Of a stretch of DNA of 64,000 bases, positions 28,054-36,445 are shown in pieces. The stretch comes from Thermodesulfovibrionia bacterium. Its GTDB lineage: Bacteria; Nitrospirota; Thermodesulfovibrionia; UBA6902. The stretch is from the NCBI GenBank assembly GCA_030646035.1, contig JAUSMY010000058.1, positions 100,004 through 164,003 on the forward strand, in the 5' to 3' direction. Positions within the stretch are counted from its first letter, which is position 1, and the number at the start of each line of letters is the position of its first letter. The position numbers were made by a program, and so were the translations under genes. Below the pieces are notes generated by a model, which searched no databases, was not told where the DNA came from, and was given only the letters and a program-made list of their open reading frames with translations.

Positions 28054-29525
28054 AAAATTTATCAGCAGAGCTAAAAGTGGGGATATTTGCAATCATAGTC
28101 ATCCTTATCCTTTCTTATATGACCCTGAAGGTTGGTATCCTCTCAAATATATTGGATAAGGGCTACAGGCTGCATGTGGTCTTTGACAATATAAGCGGCC
28201 TTGACGAGAACTCAAGGATAAAGATAGCAGGCGTTGACTCAGGCATTGTGAAAAAGATAGAGCTTAAGGATGGCAAGGCAGAGCTGACGCTCATGATAAG
28301 GCCTGAGAACAAGATCTATGAGAATGCCAAAGCCTCTTTGAGGATGACAGGGCTTCTTGGTGACAAGTACCTTTCCCTTACAACAGGAACCTCTGACCAT
28401 GCCCTTCTTAAAGACGGCGATTATATAACTCATATCGACCCTTCCGCTGATATGGATGTGCTTGCCACTGAGCTCACAGCTGCCGGTGCTAACGTAGGCA
28501 CACTTGCGGGAACATTAGGCGACATACTTCAGGATCCTGAAAAAAAGGCGATATCAGAGATGATCCATAACCTTAAGATAATATCAGAAGACCTGAAGGT
28601 CATACTTACCGAAAATAAGGAGCCGTTGCATGTTACCCTTGCTAATTTTGAGGAATTTTCAAAGACGCTTGCTGAAAAAGGCCCGAGCCTTATTGCCAGC
28701 CTTGAGAGGGTTGCTGCCAAGCTGGATGAAAAGGCGCCCGGGCTGGTTGATGATCTTCAGCAGGTTGTCGGAGACCTTAAAGTTGTGATCGAGGAGAACC
28801 GTTATGCGCTGAAGGATAGTGTTGAAAATATCAGAGATGTGTCTGCGTCAGTCAATAAGATCACCACCAAGCTGGAAAAAGGCGAGGGCACGATCGGGAA
28901 ACTTCTGAAAGAGCAGGATCTGTATGACTCTCTGAACAAGGTTGCCGATGGGGCAGGAAAGGCGATGGATGTTGCTGACAAGCTCAGGACCTACATGGAC
29001 TTCAGGACAGACTACAGTATCAGGGGCAGTGACTGGAGAGGGTATTTTGACCTTACGCTTCAGCCGAGGGCTGATAAATACTATATTCTCGGAGTGGTAA
29101 AAGACCCCAATGGTTCGGTGGAAACAACAGTTACAGATATAAACGGGGTCATATCAACCAAAGAGGAGGTTGCCAGTAAAGTCGAGTTTACTGCGCAGTT
29201 TGCAAAACGATTTGAGAATCTTGCTCTCAGGATAGGCATGACAGAGTCAACTCTCGGGGTCGGCAGTGATTATTATTTTAATGATGATATCGGCAGGGTA
29301 AGGTTTGATATCTGGGACTTTAATGCCGATGAAGTAAATGCAGACAGGGCCCATGCAAAGATAGGTGTCGATTATAAATTCTTTAATTATATGTTTGTAA
29401 GCGGCGGTATAGATAACTTCTTTAATGAAGACCAGGTCGGCGCATACATCGGCGGCGGCTTCATGTTTGAGGATGAGGACTTCAAATACATCTTCGGCAA
29501 ATCACCAAACCTTTCATTGCCGTAA
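28050..29525 (+). CDS. mlaD: MCE/MlaD-type substrate-binding protein with long C-terminal domain
   Basis: 491 residues, much longer than E. coli MlaD (~180). N-terminal signal-anchor helix (~9-27), MCE domain (~38-118, with FDNISGLDENSRIKIAGV), then a long helical region (~140-320) and a strand-rich C-terminus (~325-485). The C-terminus has alternating hydrophobic/polar residues and Gly/Asn turns, like outer-membrane beta strands. One polypeptide might therefore reach from the inner to the outer membrane; this is inference. The ATGA overlap with mlaF fixes the start. No MlaA, B or C gene is nearby. Confidence 0.88.
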   Translation: MKNLSAELKVGIFAIIVILILSYMTLKVGILSNILDKGYRLHVVFDNISGLDENSRIKIAGVDSGIVKKIELKDGKAELTLMIRPENKIYENAKASLRMTGLLGDKYLSLTTGTSDHALLKDGDYITHIDPSADMDVLATELTAAGANVGTLAGTLGDILQDPEKKAISEMIHNLKIISEDLKVILTENKEPLHVTLANFEEFSKTLAEKGPSLIASLERVAAKLDEKAPGLVDDLQQVVGDLKVVIEENRYALKDSVENIRDVSASVNKITTKLEKGEGTIGKLLKEQDLYDSLNKVADGAGKAMDVADKLRTYMDFRTDYSIRGSDWRGYFDLTLQPRADKYYILGVVKDPNGSVETTVTDINGVISTKEEVASKVEFTAQFAKRFENLALRIGMTESTLGVGSDYYFNDDIGRVRFDIWDFNADEVNADRAHAKIGVDYKFFNYMFVSGGIDNFFNEDQVGAYIGGGFMFEDEDFKYIFGKSPNLSLP

Positions 29526-29594
29526 CTCTTTTCATTTCTTTAATAATTAGACAATTCCCTATTTGTTTGATACGATAACTAAATGGTATTGGCA

Positions 29595-29600
29595 TACAAT
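29595..29600 (+). promoter_or_regulatory. possible -10 box (TACAAT) before the CAGT repeat
   Basis: TACAAT, preceded by TTGGCA-like bases, lies 5 bp ahead of the tetranucleotide repeat. No well-spaced -35 is present (TTGATA at 29567 is 22 bp away). If it is used, transcription would start at or inside the repeat, placing the repeat in the 5' end of the kinase mRNA. Confidence 0.3.
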
Positions 29601-29604
29601 TTGC

Positions 29605-29633
29605 TCAGTCAGTCAGTCAGTCAGTCAGTCAGT
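29605..29633 (+). repeat. tetranucleotide microsatellite (CAGT)7
   Basis: Seven perfect tandem copies of CAGT (29606-29633) plus one matching base at the left. It ends 17 bp before the start codon of a sensor kinase. No other tandem tetranucleotide array of this size was noticed in the window. Such tracts in bacteria change length by slipped-strand mispairing. Confidence 0.97.
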
Positions 29634-29650
29634 TCTCTTATGGAGATTCG

Positions 29651-31219
29651 ATGTTAATAGAGAGCGACTATTTCAAAAATATTTTCAACACTGTTCGTGA
29701 ACCTATTCTCATTCTGGATGGAAACCTTAAAGTTCTGTCGGCCAATCAGAGCTTCTTCAATATTTTCAAAGTAGATTCTGCAAATACTATCGGTACTTAT
29801 TTATACGATCTTGGAAATGGACAATGGAATGTCCCGGCTCTTCGCGTTCTGCTTGAGGATATTCTTCCGAAGAAAACCAGCGTTGAGAACTTCACAATTG
29901 AACATAATTTTGAGAGCATCGGACAGAAAGCCATGCTCCTTAACGCCTGCAAAATCACAGAAAAGACAATCGGACAGCCGATAATCCTCCTTGCCATCGA
30001 GGACATCACCGAGCGCAAGCGAATGGAAGTCTTGTTAGCAGATGAAAACACTGCAGAGCGCATTTGGTTGGTAGAGTTGTTAATGAAGTCTGAGGAGCGC
30101 TACAGGCGAATTTTTGAGACCGCAAACGACGGGATAGTGCTTCTCGAAAAAAGCGAAGGGACTATAGCACATGTCAATCCGGCCACAGAGAAAATGTTGG
30201 GTTATACCAAACATGAGAGCATCGGAAAAAAACTTCAGGATATCGGCATATCGCTCGACACAAGTGATATGCCAACGATAATACAAGCCTTAGATAAGAG
30301 CGGCATTATTAATTATAAGGATGTTCCGATAAAAACCAAGTCCGGACAACATATCGACGCGGATATATATATGGTCAACAAAGCAGAATTGGCACAGTGT
30401 AATATTCGTGATGTCAGTGATCAAAAGAAGGCGGAGGAGGATCGTGATCTTTTAATAAGTGAACTTGACATCAAGAACCGTGAACTTGAGCAGATACTCT
30501 ATGCCGCCACGCATGACCTGAAGACACCGCTTGTCAACATTAACGGTTACACCGGTGAGGTAAAGAAATCCATAGAGGGCATAGTGAATCTGATAGAGAC
30601 GGCAGATATATCTTCAGAGATCAGGAAAGAGATAACATCACTTACAAAAGAACTTCCCGATTCATTTGGTTTTATAAGCACGAGCGTTTCACATATGGAC
30701 ATTCTTCTTAACGGGTTTTTGCAGTTTTCGCGTTCCGGCAGTGTTGAATTAAAGAAAGAAGATATAGATATGAATATGCTGATAAATGAGATATCAGGCA
30801 ATCTTAATTATAAATTAAAGGATGCAGGCGCAAGTATTGAAGTAACGGACTTGCCGGGATGCAATGGAGACAGGAAACAGATAAGTATGGTCTTCTCAAA
30901 TCTTATGGAAAACGCTGTTAAATATCTTGACCCTGCTCGAAAAGGTGAGATAAAAGTCACAGGCTATGAGGAAGGTGACAGCTCTGTCTATTGCGTTGAG
31001 GATAACGGCATCGGCATTGCACTTGAGCATCAGAAGCAGATATTCCACATATTCCACCAGCTTGATCCTGCAAAGGGAGGAGAGGGGCTGGGGCTTATGA
31101 TAGTGCAGAGGATAGTTGAGAGGCACGGCGGGAAGGTATGGCTTGAGTCTGAGGCAGGCAAGGGGAGCAGGTTCTTTGTGGAACTGCCCGGCGTAATGCT
31201 TACATCCTCACCTTCGTAA
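29651..31219 (+). CDS. PAS-PAS sensor histidine kinase with upstream microsatellite
   Basis: 522 residues, soluble. PAS ~5-120, PAS ~145-260, HisKA with THDLKTP (H288), HATPase with FSNLMENAVKY, DNGIGI and GEGLGLMIV. Its C-terminal ~240 residues are nearly identical in pattern to the kinase at 2001. ATG at 29651 has GGAG at 29642-29645 with 5-bp spacing, and the first PAS begins at once, so this start is well supported. An upstream ATG at 29583 reads through the (CAGT)7 tract in another frame and would join the kinase frame if one repeat unit were gained or two lost. The 3' end overlaps the convergent kup by 20 bp. Confidence 0.92.
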   Translation: MLIESDYFKNIFNTVREPILILDGNLKVLSANQSFFNIFKVDSANTIGTYLYDLGNGQWNVPALRVLLEDILPKKTSVENFTIEHNFESIGQKAMLLNACKITEKTIGQPIILLAIEDITERKRMEVLLADENTAERIWLVELLMKSEERYRRIFETANDGIVLLEKSEGTIAHVNPATEKMLGYTKHESIGKKLQDIGISLDTSDMPTIIQALDKSGIINYKDVPIKTKSGQHIDADIYMVNKAELAQCNIRDVSDQKKAEEDRDLLISELDIKNRELEQILYAATHDLKTPLVNINGYTGEVKKSIEGIVNLIETADISSEIRKEITSLTKELPDSFGFISTSVSHMDILLNGFLQFSRSGSVELKKEDIDMNMLINEISGNLNYKLKDAGASIEVTDLPGCNGDRKQISMVFSNLMENAVKYLDPARKGEIKVTGYEEGDSSVYCVEDNGIGIALEHQKQIFHIFHQLDPAKGGEGLGLMIVQRIVERHGGKVWLESEAGKGSRFFVELPGVMLTSSPS

Positions 31220-32993
31220 TAACCCCGTGCAGTTTTTCAGGCGGGAAGTCGTAGAACTTTATGAATGTAGGCATTGTTCTCTTGATGAGAGAGAATATCC
31301 TCCATACAATATGCCCGGCGGAGATATCTTCAAGCCCGTAATATACCGCCCTTTCCTCAATTCCTTCCTCTAACAGGATATCTTCTGCTGAGACAAGTTC
31401 CATGTAGCCGGCCTGTATCTCAAAGAATCTCAGGCCTTTTGCTAAATCTTCGCGGTAAAAACCTGTAATGCCGAAAGGGTCGCTCCTGCTCATGATGGAG
31501 ATAAAGATATTCTCCTCATACATTATTCCGTGAGAGAACATTGTCTGTGTAATATAAGGTGGGATGTTTTTGACATCCTTTAACAGAAAAAGCGCAGTGC
31601 CTTTTATCCTCGGCCCTGCGGCATATGACAGATTGAATTTTTTGATGAACTCCGCAAAAGGCATGAAGGTCATCACTTGGTAAAGCTTCTTCTGCCCCTC
31701 TGTAAAGATAAATATCAGGCCAAGCGGAACAGATGCGAGTATTAATGACCAGTAACCGCCGTGAGGGATCTTATAGAAATTGGAAGAGAGGTATACCATG
31801 TCAACGCAGGTGATAAACAATGCCAGGAGCGCGTACATGGTTTTTCTCCGGCGGTAGAAGATCCATGTGATCATGATGCCGGTAATGGTCATTGTGCCTG
31901 TGACAGCAAGCCCATAAGCAGCGGCAAGGCTGCTTGAAGCCCTGAACTCCAGCATTATGAAGATAACTGCAGCCAGCAGGCACCAGTTTACAGAAGGAAT
32001 ATAAATTTGGGACTTTCTGTCAATAGAGGTATAGCCTACCTTCAGCGGAGGCATGATGCGTATCGTTATCGCCTGATATATGACCGAGAACATCCCGCTG
32101 ATCATCGCCTGAGATGCAATGACAGTCGCAAATATGCTGAGCAGGAGGAACGGCACATACAGCATCTGTATGTAATGGAATGCCATTTCAAAAAGCACAT
32201 TGCTTGCCTCAGGATGTCTTAACAGGAATGCGCCCTGGCCGAGGTAGTTCAGTACAAGTGCAAAAAATACCCCGCCCCATGCCTCGCGTATCGGCTTTGC
32301 GCCCAGGTGCCCCATATCCGCGTAAAGAGCTTCACCACCTGTGGCGCATAAAATTATTTCGCCAAGCGCTATGTATCCTTTAAATCCGTTCTCTGCAAGA
32401 AAGCTTATCCCGCAGTAAGGGTTAAGCGCCCCTATTATCTCAGGAGCCTCGGATATAGCTGCGATGCCGAGAAAAGCGAGTGCAAAAAACCAGACGCACA
32501 TGATCGGGCCAAAGACAAAGGAGACCTTTTCAGTACCCTTGCGCTGGAAAAGAAAAAGCACTATGGCGATAAGTATCGCAATTGACACAATGGTGCCCCG
32601 CGAAATATTCTCAAACCCCGGAATAAGGGCCGAACCCTCCACCGCGCTCAGGATACTGATGGCAGGAGTTATAACACCGTCGCCTATGAGGAGCGAGACG
32701 CCGATAAAGGTGAGTATTGTTATAAACACTGCCTTCTTTTTGCCGTTTATAAGGGGAGAAAGTATCTCTTTGAGCACGATAGTCCCGCCCTCACCCCTGA
32801 TACTAAGGCCCATCGCAAACCAGTTGTACTGCAGAAAGACGAGGATCACAAGCGTCCAGATGATCAGCGACATGACGCCGATGATGTTGTCCGGTGTCGG
32901 GCGCAGAAGGATGAAAACTACTGTAACAGTATATATAGGACTTGTTCCGATGTCTCCGAACACAAGCCCTAATGCTTTAAGAATTCCTGTCAT
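31200..32993 (-). CDS. kup: KUP-family potassium uptake permease
   Basis: K+/H+ symporter of 597 residues with about 12 helices in the first ~440 residues and a cytoplasmic C-terminal domain. The family opening ALGLVFGDIGTSPIYT (6-21) and GEGGTIVL (65-72, with the preceding Arg) are intact, along with the conserved LIGDGVITPAISILSAVEG stretch. Length is slightly short of E. coli Kup (622), mainly in the C-terminal domain. Monocistronic; it converges on the kinase gene. No c-di-AMP (ydaO-type) riboswitch pattern was found in the 165-bp upstream gap. Confidence 0.95.
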   Translation of the reverse strand: MTGILKALGLVFGDIGTSPIYTVTVVFILLRPTPDNIIGVMSLIIWTLVILVFLQYNWFAMGLSIRGEGGTIVLKEILSPLINGKKKAVFITILTFIGVSLLIGDGVITPAISILSAVEGSALIPGFENISRGTIVSIAILIAIVLFLFQRKGTEKVSFVFGPIMCVWFFALAFLGIAAISEAPEIIGALNPYCGISFLAENGFKGYIALGEIILCATGGEALYADMGHLGAKPIREAWGGVFFALVLNYLGQGAFLLRHPEASNVLFEMAFHYIQMLYVPFLLLSIFATVIASQAMISGMFSVIYQAITIRIMPPLKVGYTSIDRKSQIYIPSVNWCLLAAVIFIMLEFRASSSLAAAYGLAVTGTMTITGIMITWIFYRRRKTMYALLALFITCVDMVYLSSNFYKIPHGGYWSLILASVPLGLIFIFTEGQKKLYQVMTFMPFAEFIKKFNLSYAAGPRIKGTALFLLKDVKNIPPYITQTMFSHGIMYEENIFISIMSRSDPFGITGFYREDLAKGLRFFEIQAGYMELVSAEDILLEEGIEERAVYYGLEDISAGHIVWRIFSLIKRTMPTFIKFYDFPPEKLHGVITKVRM

Positions 32994-33158
32994 CGTATAT
33001 ACCTGTTAGATTCTACTATTTTCAATATTAAAAAACTATATATCATACGCCAGCTCAGAATGTGAAAGCAACAGATATCCCGCCCCTGACCTCTTCTTGG
33101 ATTAACGATATAAATAGGTTATACTATTTAGCTTCTAAATATGGATTAAGGACGGTTC

Positions 33159-34934
33159 ATGAATAAAACAATCAAATTCTGCCTCATAAGTATTTTTTCT
33201 ATATGCTTTATCTGCGGCGTTGCCTATGCCTCTGAGACCGTTTCACAGGACTTAGGCAAAAATAATGCCGTCAGTTTCCTGAAGGGCGAGGTGCTCTCTT
33301 ATTTTGAGCCTGTAACCGGCAATATCGATGAGGTTGAAGCTGGAATCGTCACGATAAGCATAGGCGAAGGCAGGAAGCTTAAGGAAGGGGCGAGGCTTTC
33401 TGTCTTCAGAAAGGGCGAGCCATTTTATCATCCTACCACCAAAGAGCTGATCGGCGCTGCTGAAGACTTCGCAGGCATCGTTGAGGTCATCAAAGGAGCT
33501 GCCGTTACAGGGCGTTATACCTGCATCGTTGTCAGTGGAGAGCTCAAGAGCGGAGATATAGTCAGGATCACCTCTTCACAAGTGAAGATTGCTTTTTTTC
33601 AGGACAGGGGATCAGACTGGACGCTTTCTGAGGCGTTCTTCAGTTCTTTAAAAGATACAGGCCGTTTTGATATGCTCGAAAAGTACTCTCCAAGTACTGA
33701 AAGGAATAAACTGATCGGGATATCAAAGGAACTTGGAGCTGAGGTTCTGCTCTTTTTGTCCACTCCTGTTGTGAAGAATAAAAAATCATTGCGGATCGAG
33801 CTGTACCGGGTTGATGATTCAAAACTTTTCTCAGACATGAGCTCTGAAGTCTCTTCTGAATACCTCAATGAGCTGACTCAATATGATGATTTCTTATCAA
33901 AAAGCCTTTCTGATAAAGAGCCGTGGAACACCTCTGAGCTGAATGGCGGAGAGCTGTTTGCGATAGGCAATATAACCGGCACCGGCACAAAGGAATTGAT
34001 CGCCAGTGACGGCAATGTGATAAGGATCTATAACATGGACAAGGAGATGCAGGAGGTCTGGTCCATAGCCGGCAGTACGAAGGACAGGCATATCTCTATA
34101 GATGTCCTTGACCTTAATAAAAACGGGATAGATGAGATCTTTGTTACATCAATGAGCAACGAGGAAAGGATCAGCTCAATGACCGGCAACGGGGCCGGCA
34201 GCGACAGGGGCAGGATAAGTTCTTTTGTCATCGAATACAGCCCTGCAGAAGGATACAAAAAAACATCAGAAGGCCTGCCGTATTTTCTAAGGGTAACATC
34301 AGGCAAGCTGCTCATGCAGGGCTTTGCTGATAAAGAGATCTTTTCCACGCCTGTTTATACAGGCAGATGGAGTGAGGGCCGCTATGAGCAGGACAAAGAG
34401 CTTCAGCTTCCTGAAGGGGTCAATATCTATGGTTTTGTCCATGTTGACTGGCAGAATAAAGGGGATGTTCATATAATGACCCTTAGCGATAACGGCTTCC
34501 TGAGATTGTACAGGAATAACGAGCTGCTATGGGAAAGCAGCGATACTTATGGAAGGCCTGCGATATCTTTTAAGAAAGCTACAGGCTCTATGATCAATCC
34601 TGCAACTGAGTGGATAGTAAGGGGCAGGCTCATCGCGGTAAATACTGATAAGGGGCAGAAGGTCGTTGCGGTAAAGAGAGAGGAATTGGTGCCGCGGGCA
34701 CCGCGACTTGGTTCTTACAGCGCAGAGGTTTATACCTTGTCGTGGGACGGAAGCAGCATGGAAGAAGAACTTATGCTTGAGGGAGTATCAGGCACAGTCT
34801 CAGATTATTGGATAGAGGGCAAGCGGCTGTACCTTCTTGCCAGGGCAGGGCTGTTTGCTTTTGCGAATAATGCCGTAAGGGGCGAGATATCAAGGCCCAG
34901 TATTCTTTATTATTACAATTTTGAAGAGAAATGA
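33159..34934 (+). CDS. secreted FG-GAP/VCBS-like protein with FlgT-like N-terminal region
   Basis: 591 residues with a Sec signal peptide (~1-25, cleavage near VAYA-SE). The region ~40-130 (VEAGIVTISIGEGRKLKEGARLSV-like) resembles the C-terminal domain of FlgT-type proteins; ~140-240 resembles a periplasmic TolB-N/FlgT-M-like alpha/beta domain. From ~265 on, beta-propeller-type FG-GAP/VCBS repeats occur, for example the calcium-loop-like DLNKNGIDEIF and NITGTGTKEL. The function is unknown. It overlaps uppS by 4 bp (ATGA), so it is read with the isoprenoid/envelope genes. A surface or periplasmic structural role is inference. Confidence 0.75.
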   Translation: MNKTIKFCLISIFSICFICGVAYASETVSQDLGKNNAVSFLKGEVLSYFEPVTGNIDEVEAGIVTISIGEGRKLKEGARLSVFRKGEPFYHPTTKELIGAAEDFAGIVEVIKGAAVTGRYTCIVVSGELKSGDIVRITSSQVKIAFFQDRGSDWTLSEAFFSSLKDTGRFDMLEKYSPSTERNKLIGISKELGAEVLLFLSTPVVKNKKSLRIELYRVDDSKLFSDMSSEVSSEYLNELTQYDDFLSKSLSDKEPWNTSELNGGELFAIGNITGTGTKELIASDGNVIRIYNMDKEMQEVWSIAGSTKDRHISIDVLDLNKNGIDEIFVTSMSNEERISSMTGNGAGSDRGRISSFVIEYSPAEGYKKTSEGLPYFLRVTSGKLLMQGFADKEIFSTPVYTGRWSEGRYEQDKELQLPEGVNIYGFVHVDWQNKGDVHIMTLSDNGFLRLYRNNELLWESSDTYGRPAISFKKATGSMINPATEWIVRGRLIAVNTDKGQKVVAVKREELVPRAPRLGSYSAEVYTLSWDGSSMEEELMLEGVSGTVSDYWIEGKRLYLLARAGLFAFANNAVRGEISRPSILYYYNFEEK

Positions 34935-35626
34935 AAGTCAAGCATATCGCAGTCATTATGGATGGGAACGGCCGCTGGGCAGAGCAGCGCGGGTTCTCCC
35001 GCATTGAAGGGCACAGGGAAGGCATAAAGCGCGTCAACGATATTATTGACGAGTCTATCGAGCAGAAGCTTAAGGCGCTTACCCTGTATACCTTTTCCAT
35101 GGAGAACTGGCAGAGGCCCAAGGCTGAGGTAAACGCGCTGATGCGTTTTCTCCGTTCATATCTGAAGAACGAGATGAAAGGCCTGGCACGCAAGAATATA
35201 GTTTTTCGGGCGATAGGCAATCTCCAGAGACTACCAACCGGGATACAGTCACTGCTTAAGGATTTTGAGGAGATGACAAAGAATAACACAGGCCTGATGC
35301 TCAACAGCGCGCTAAGTTACAGCGGCAGGGATGAGATCGTGAACGCGGTCAGGAGCATTGTTGAAGAGGGTGTTCCGTCCGGCAAGATAGATGAGAAGAC
35401 AGTTCAATCCCATCTTTATACATACGGCATACCTGACCCTGACCTTATAATCCGCACCAGCGGCGAGCTAAGGCTCAGCAATTTTCTTATATGGCAGTCT
35501 GCTTATTCTGAATTTTATTTTACCGAGACGCTATGGCCTGATTTCAGCAAAGAGGAGTTCAGGAGAGCGATAGCAGAATACGGGAGAAGAGACAGAAGGT
35601 TTGGTGCTTTGCCGGCCAAGAGTTAA
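34931..35626 (+). CDS. uppS: undecaprenyl diphosphate synthase
   Basis: cis-Prenyltransferase (231 residues) making the C55 lipid carrier for peptidoglycan and O-antigen. Catalytic D11 in IMDGNGRWA, the LTLYTFSMENW and the C-terminal DPDLIIRTSGELRLSNFLIWQ signature are intact (the latter at ~173-193). The length is normal. The start overlaps the preceding gene by 4 bp; cdsA follows after 3 bp. Confidence 0.96.
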   Translation: MKVKHIAVIMDGNGRWAEQRGFSRIEGHREGIKRVNDIIDESIEQKLKALTLYTFSMENWQRPKAEVNALMRFLRSYLKNEMKGLARKNIVFRAIGNLQRLPTGIQSLLKDFEEMTKNNTGLMLNSALSYSGRDEIVNAVRSIVEEGVPSGKIDEKTVQSHLYTYGIPDPDLIIRTSGELRLSNFLIWQSAYSEFYFTETLWPDFSKEEFRRAIAEYGRRDRRFGALPAKS

Positions 35627-35629
35627 GAG

Positions 35630-36445
35630 ATGCAGGATACTGTAAAAAAGCCATTTGATCTTAAAAGACTGGTTGTCGCTTTTTTTGTAATTCCCCTTCT
35701 GGTCTTGTTTATACAATACGGAAGGCATTATCCTGATTTTTTTCTTCTTTTATTGTTAGTAAGCCTTATTGCGCTTCGTGAATTTCACGCAATGTATAAG
35801 GTCCCCCTGACATTAAGCATTCCAGCGCTGATCGCCGGAGCATTATTATTTTTTGTAATATGTTTTTACCCTTACATGATCATTGAAACTATGTTTTTCT
35901 GTTTCATTGCCCTTCTTCTGATAAGGCTCTTTGCCGTTGCTTCACCTGCAGGGGCGATGAGCGGGATAGGGCCTGTTGCAACAGGGTATTTGTATATATT
36001 GTGGTTTATGGGCTTTCAATGGCTGCTGAGAAGCGACGCATACGGCAGGTATAATATTTTTCTTCTTTACGGTTCGGTCTGGCTTGCTGACAGTACGGCT
36101 TATTATGTCGGAACTTATCTTGGGAAGCATAAGCTATGCCCCTCTCTGAGCCCGAACAAAACATATGAAGGCGCTGCCGGCAGCATAGTTGGAGGTATTG
36201 CCGGAGCCCTAATAATAACTTCTATATTTGGTTTTGAGGACCTGACAGTATTTACAGTTGTGATCATTGGAGCTGTGTTAGGATCAGTAACGATCTTCGG
36301 CGATCTGATCGAATCAATGTTCAAGCGCGATGCCGGTGTGAAGGATTCCAGCTCTCTCTTTCCGGGACATGGCGGCGTTCTTGATAAACTTGACGGGGTC
36401 CTTGTCGCAGGCCCTGTTCTTTATTTTCTATTGGGGTTCATTTGA
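35630..36445 (+). CDS. cdsA: phosphatidate cytidylyltransferase
   Basis: Makes CDP-diacylglycerol, the precursor of all phospholipids. 271 residues with about eight helices and the family signature SMFKRDAGVKDSSSLFPGHGG near the C-terminus (~222-242), containing the KD and the GHGGxxDRxD-like end (GGVLDKLDG). Inner membrane. The stop overlaps the dxr start. Order uppS-cdsA-dxr-rseP is the common bacterial arrangement. Confidence 0.95.
   Translation: MQDTVKKPFDLKRLVVAFFVIPLLVLFIQYGRHYPDFFLLLLLVSLIALREFHAMYKVPLTLSIPALIAGALLFFVICFYPYMIIETMFFCFIALLLIRLFAVASPAGAMSGIGPVATGYLYILWFMGFQWLLRSDAYGRYNIFLLYGSVWLADSTAYYVGTYLGKHKLCPSLSPNKTYEGAAGSIVGGIAGALIITSIFGFEDLTVFTVVIIGAVLGSVTIFGDLIESMFKRDAGVKDSSSLFPGHGGVLDKLDGVLVAGPVLYFLLGFI

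Noticed and set aside
29605..29633. CRISPR-like array
   Set aside because: Period is four bases with no spacers; it is a microsatellite.
32464..33009. 181-residue plus-strand ORF
   Set aside because: Antisense shadow of kup, whose motifs are complete; the translation has a low-complexity, non-protein-like composition.
32994..33158. c-di-AMP (ydaO) riboswitch before kup
   Set aside because: The gap is short and lacks the conserved G-rich core expected on the minus strand.
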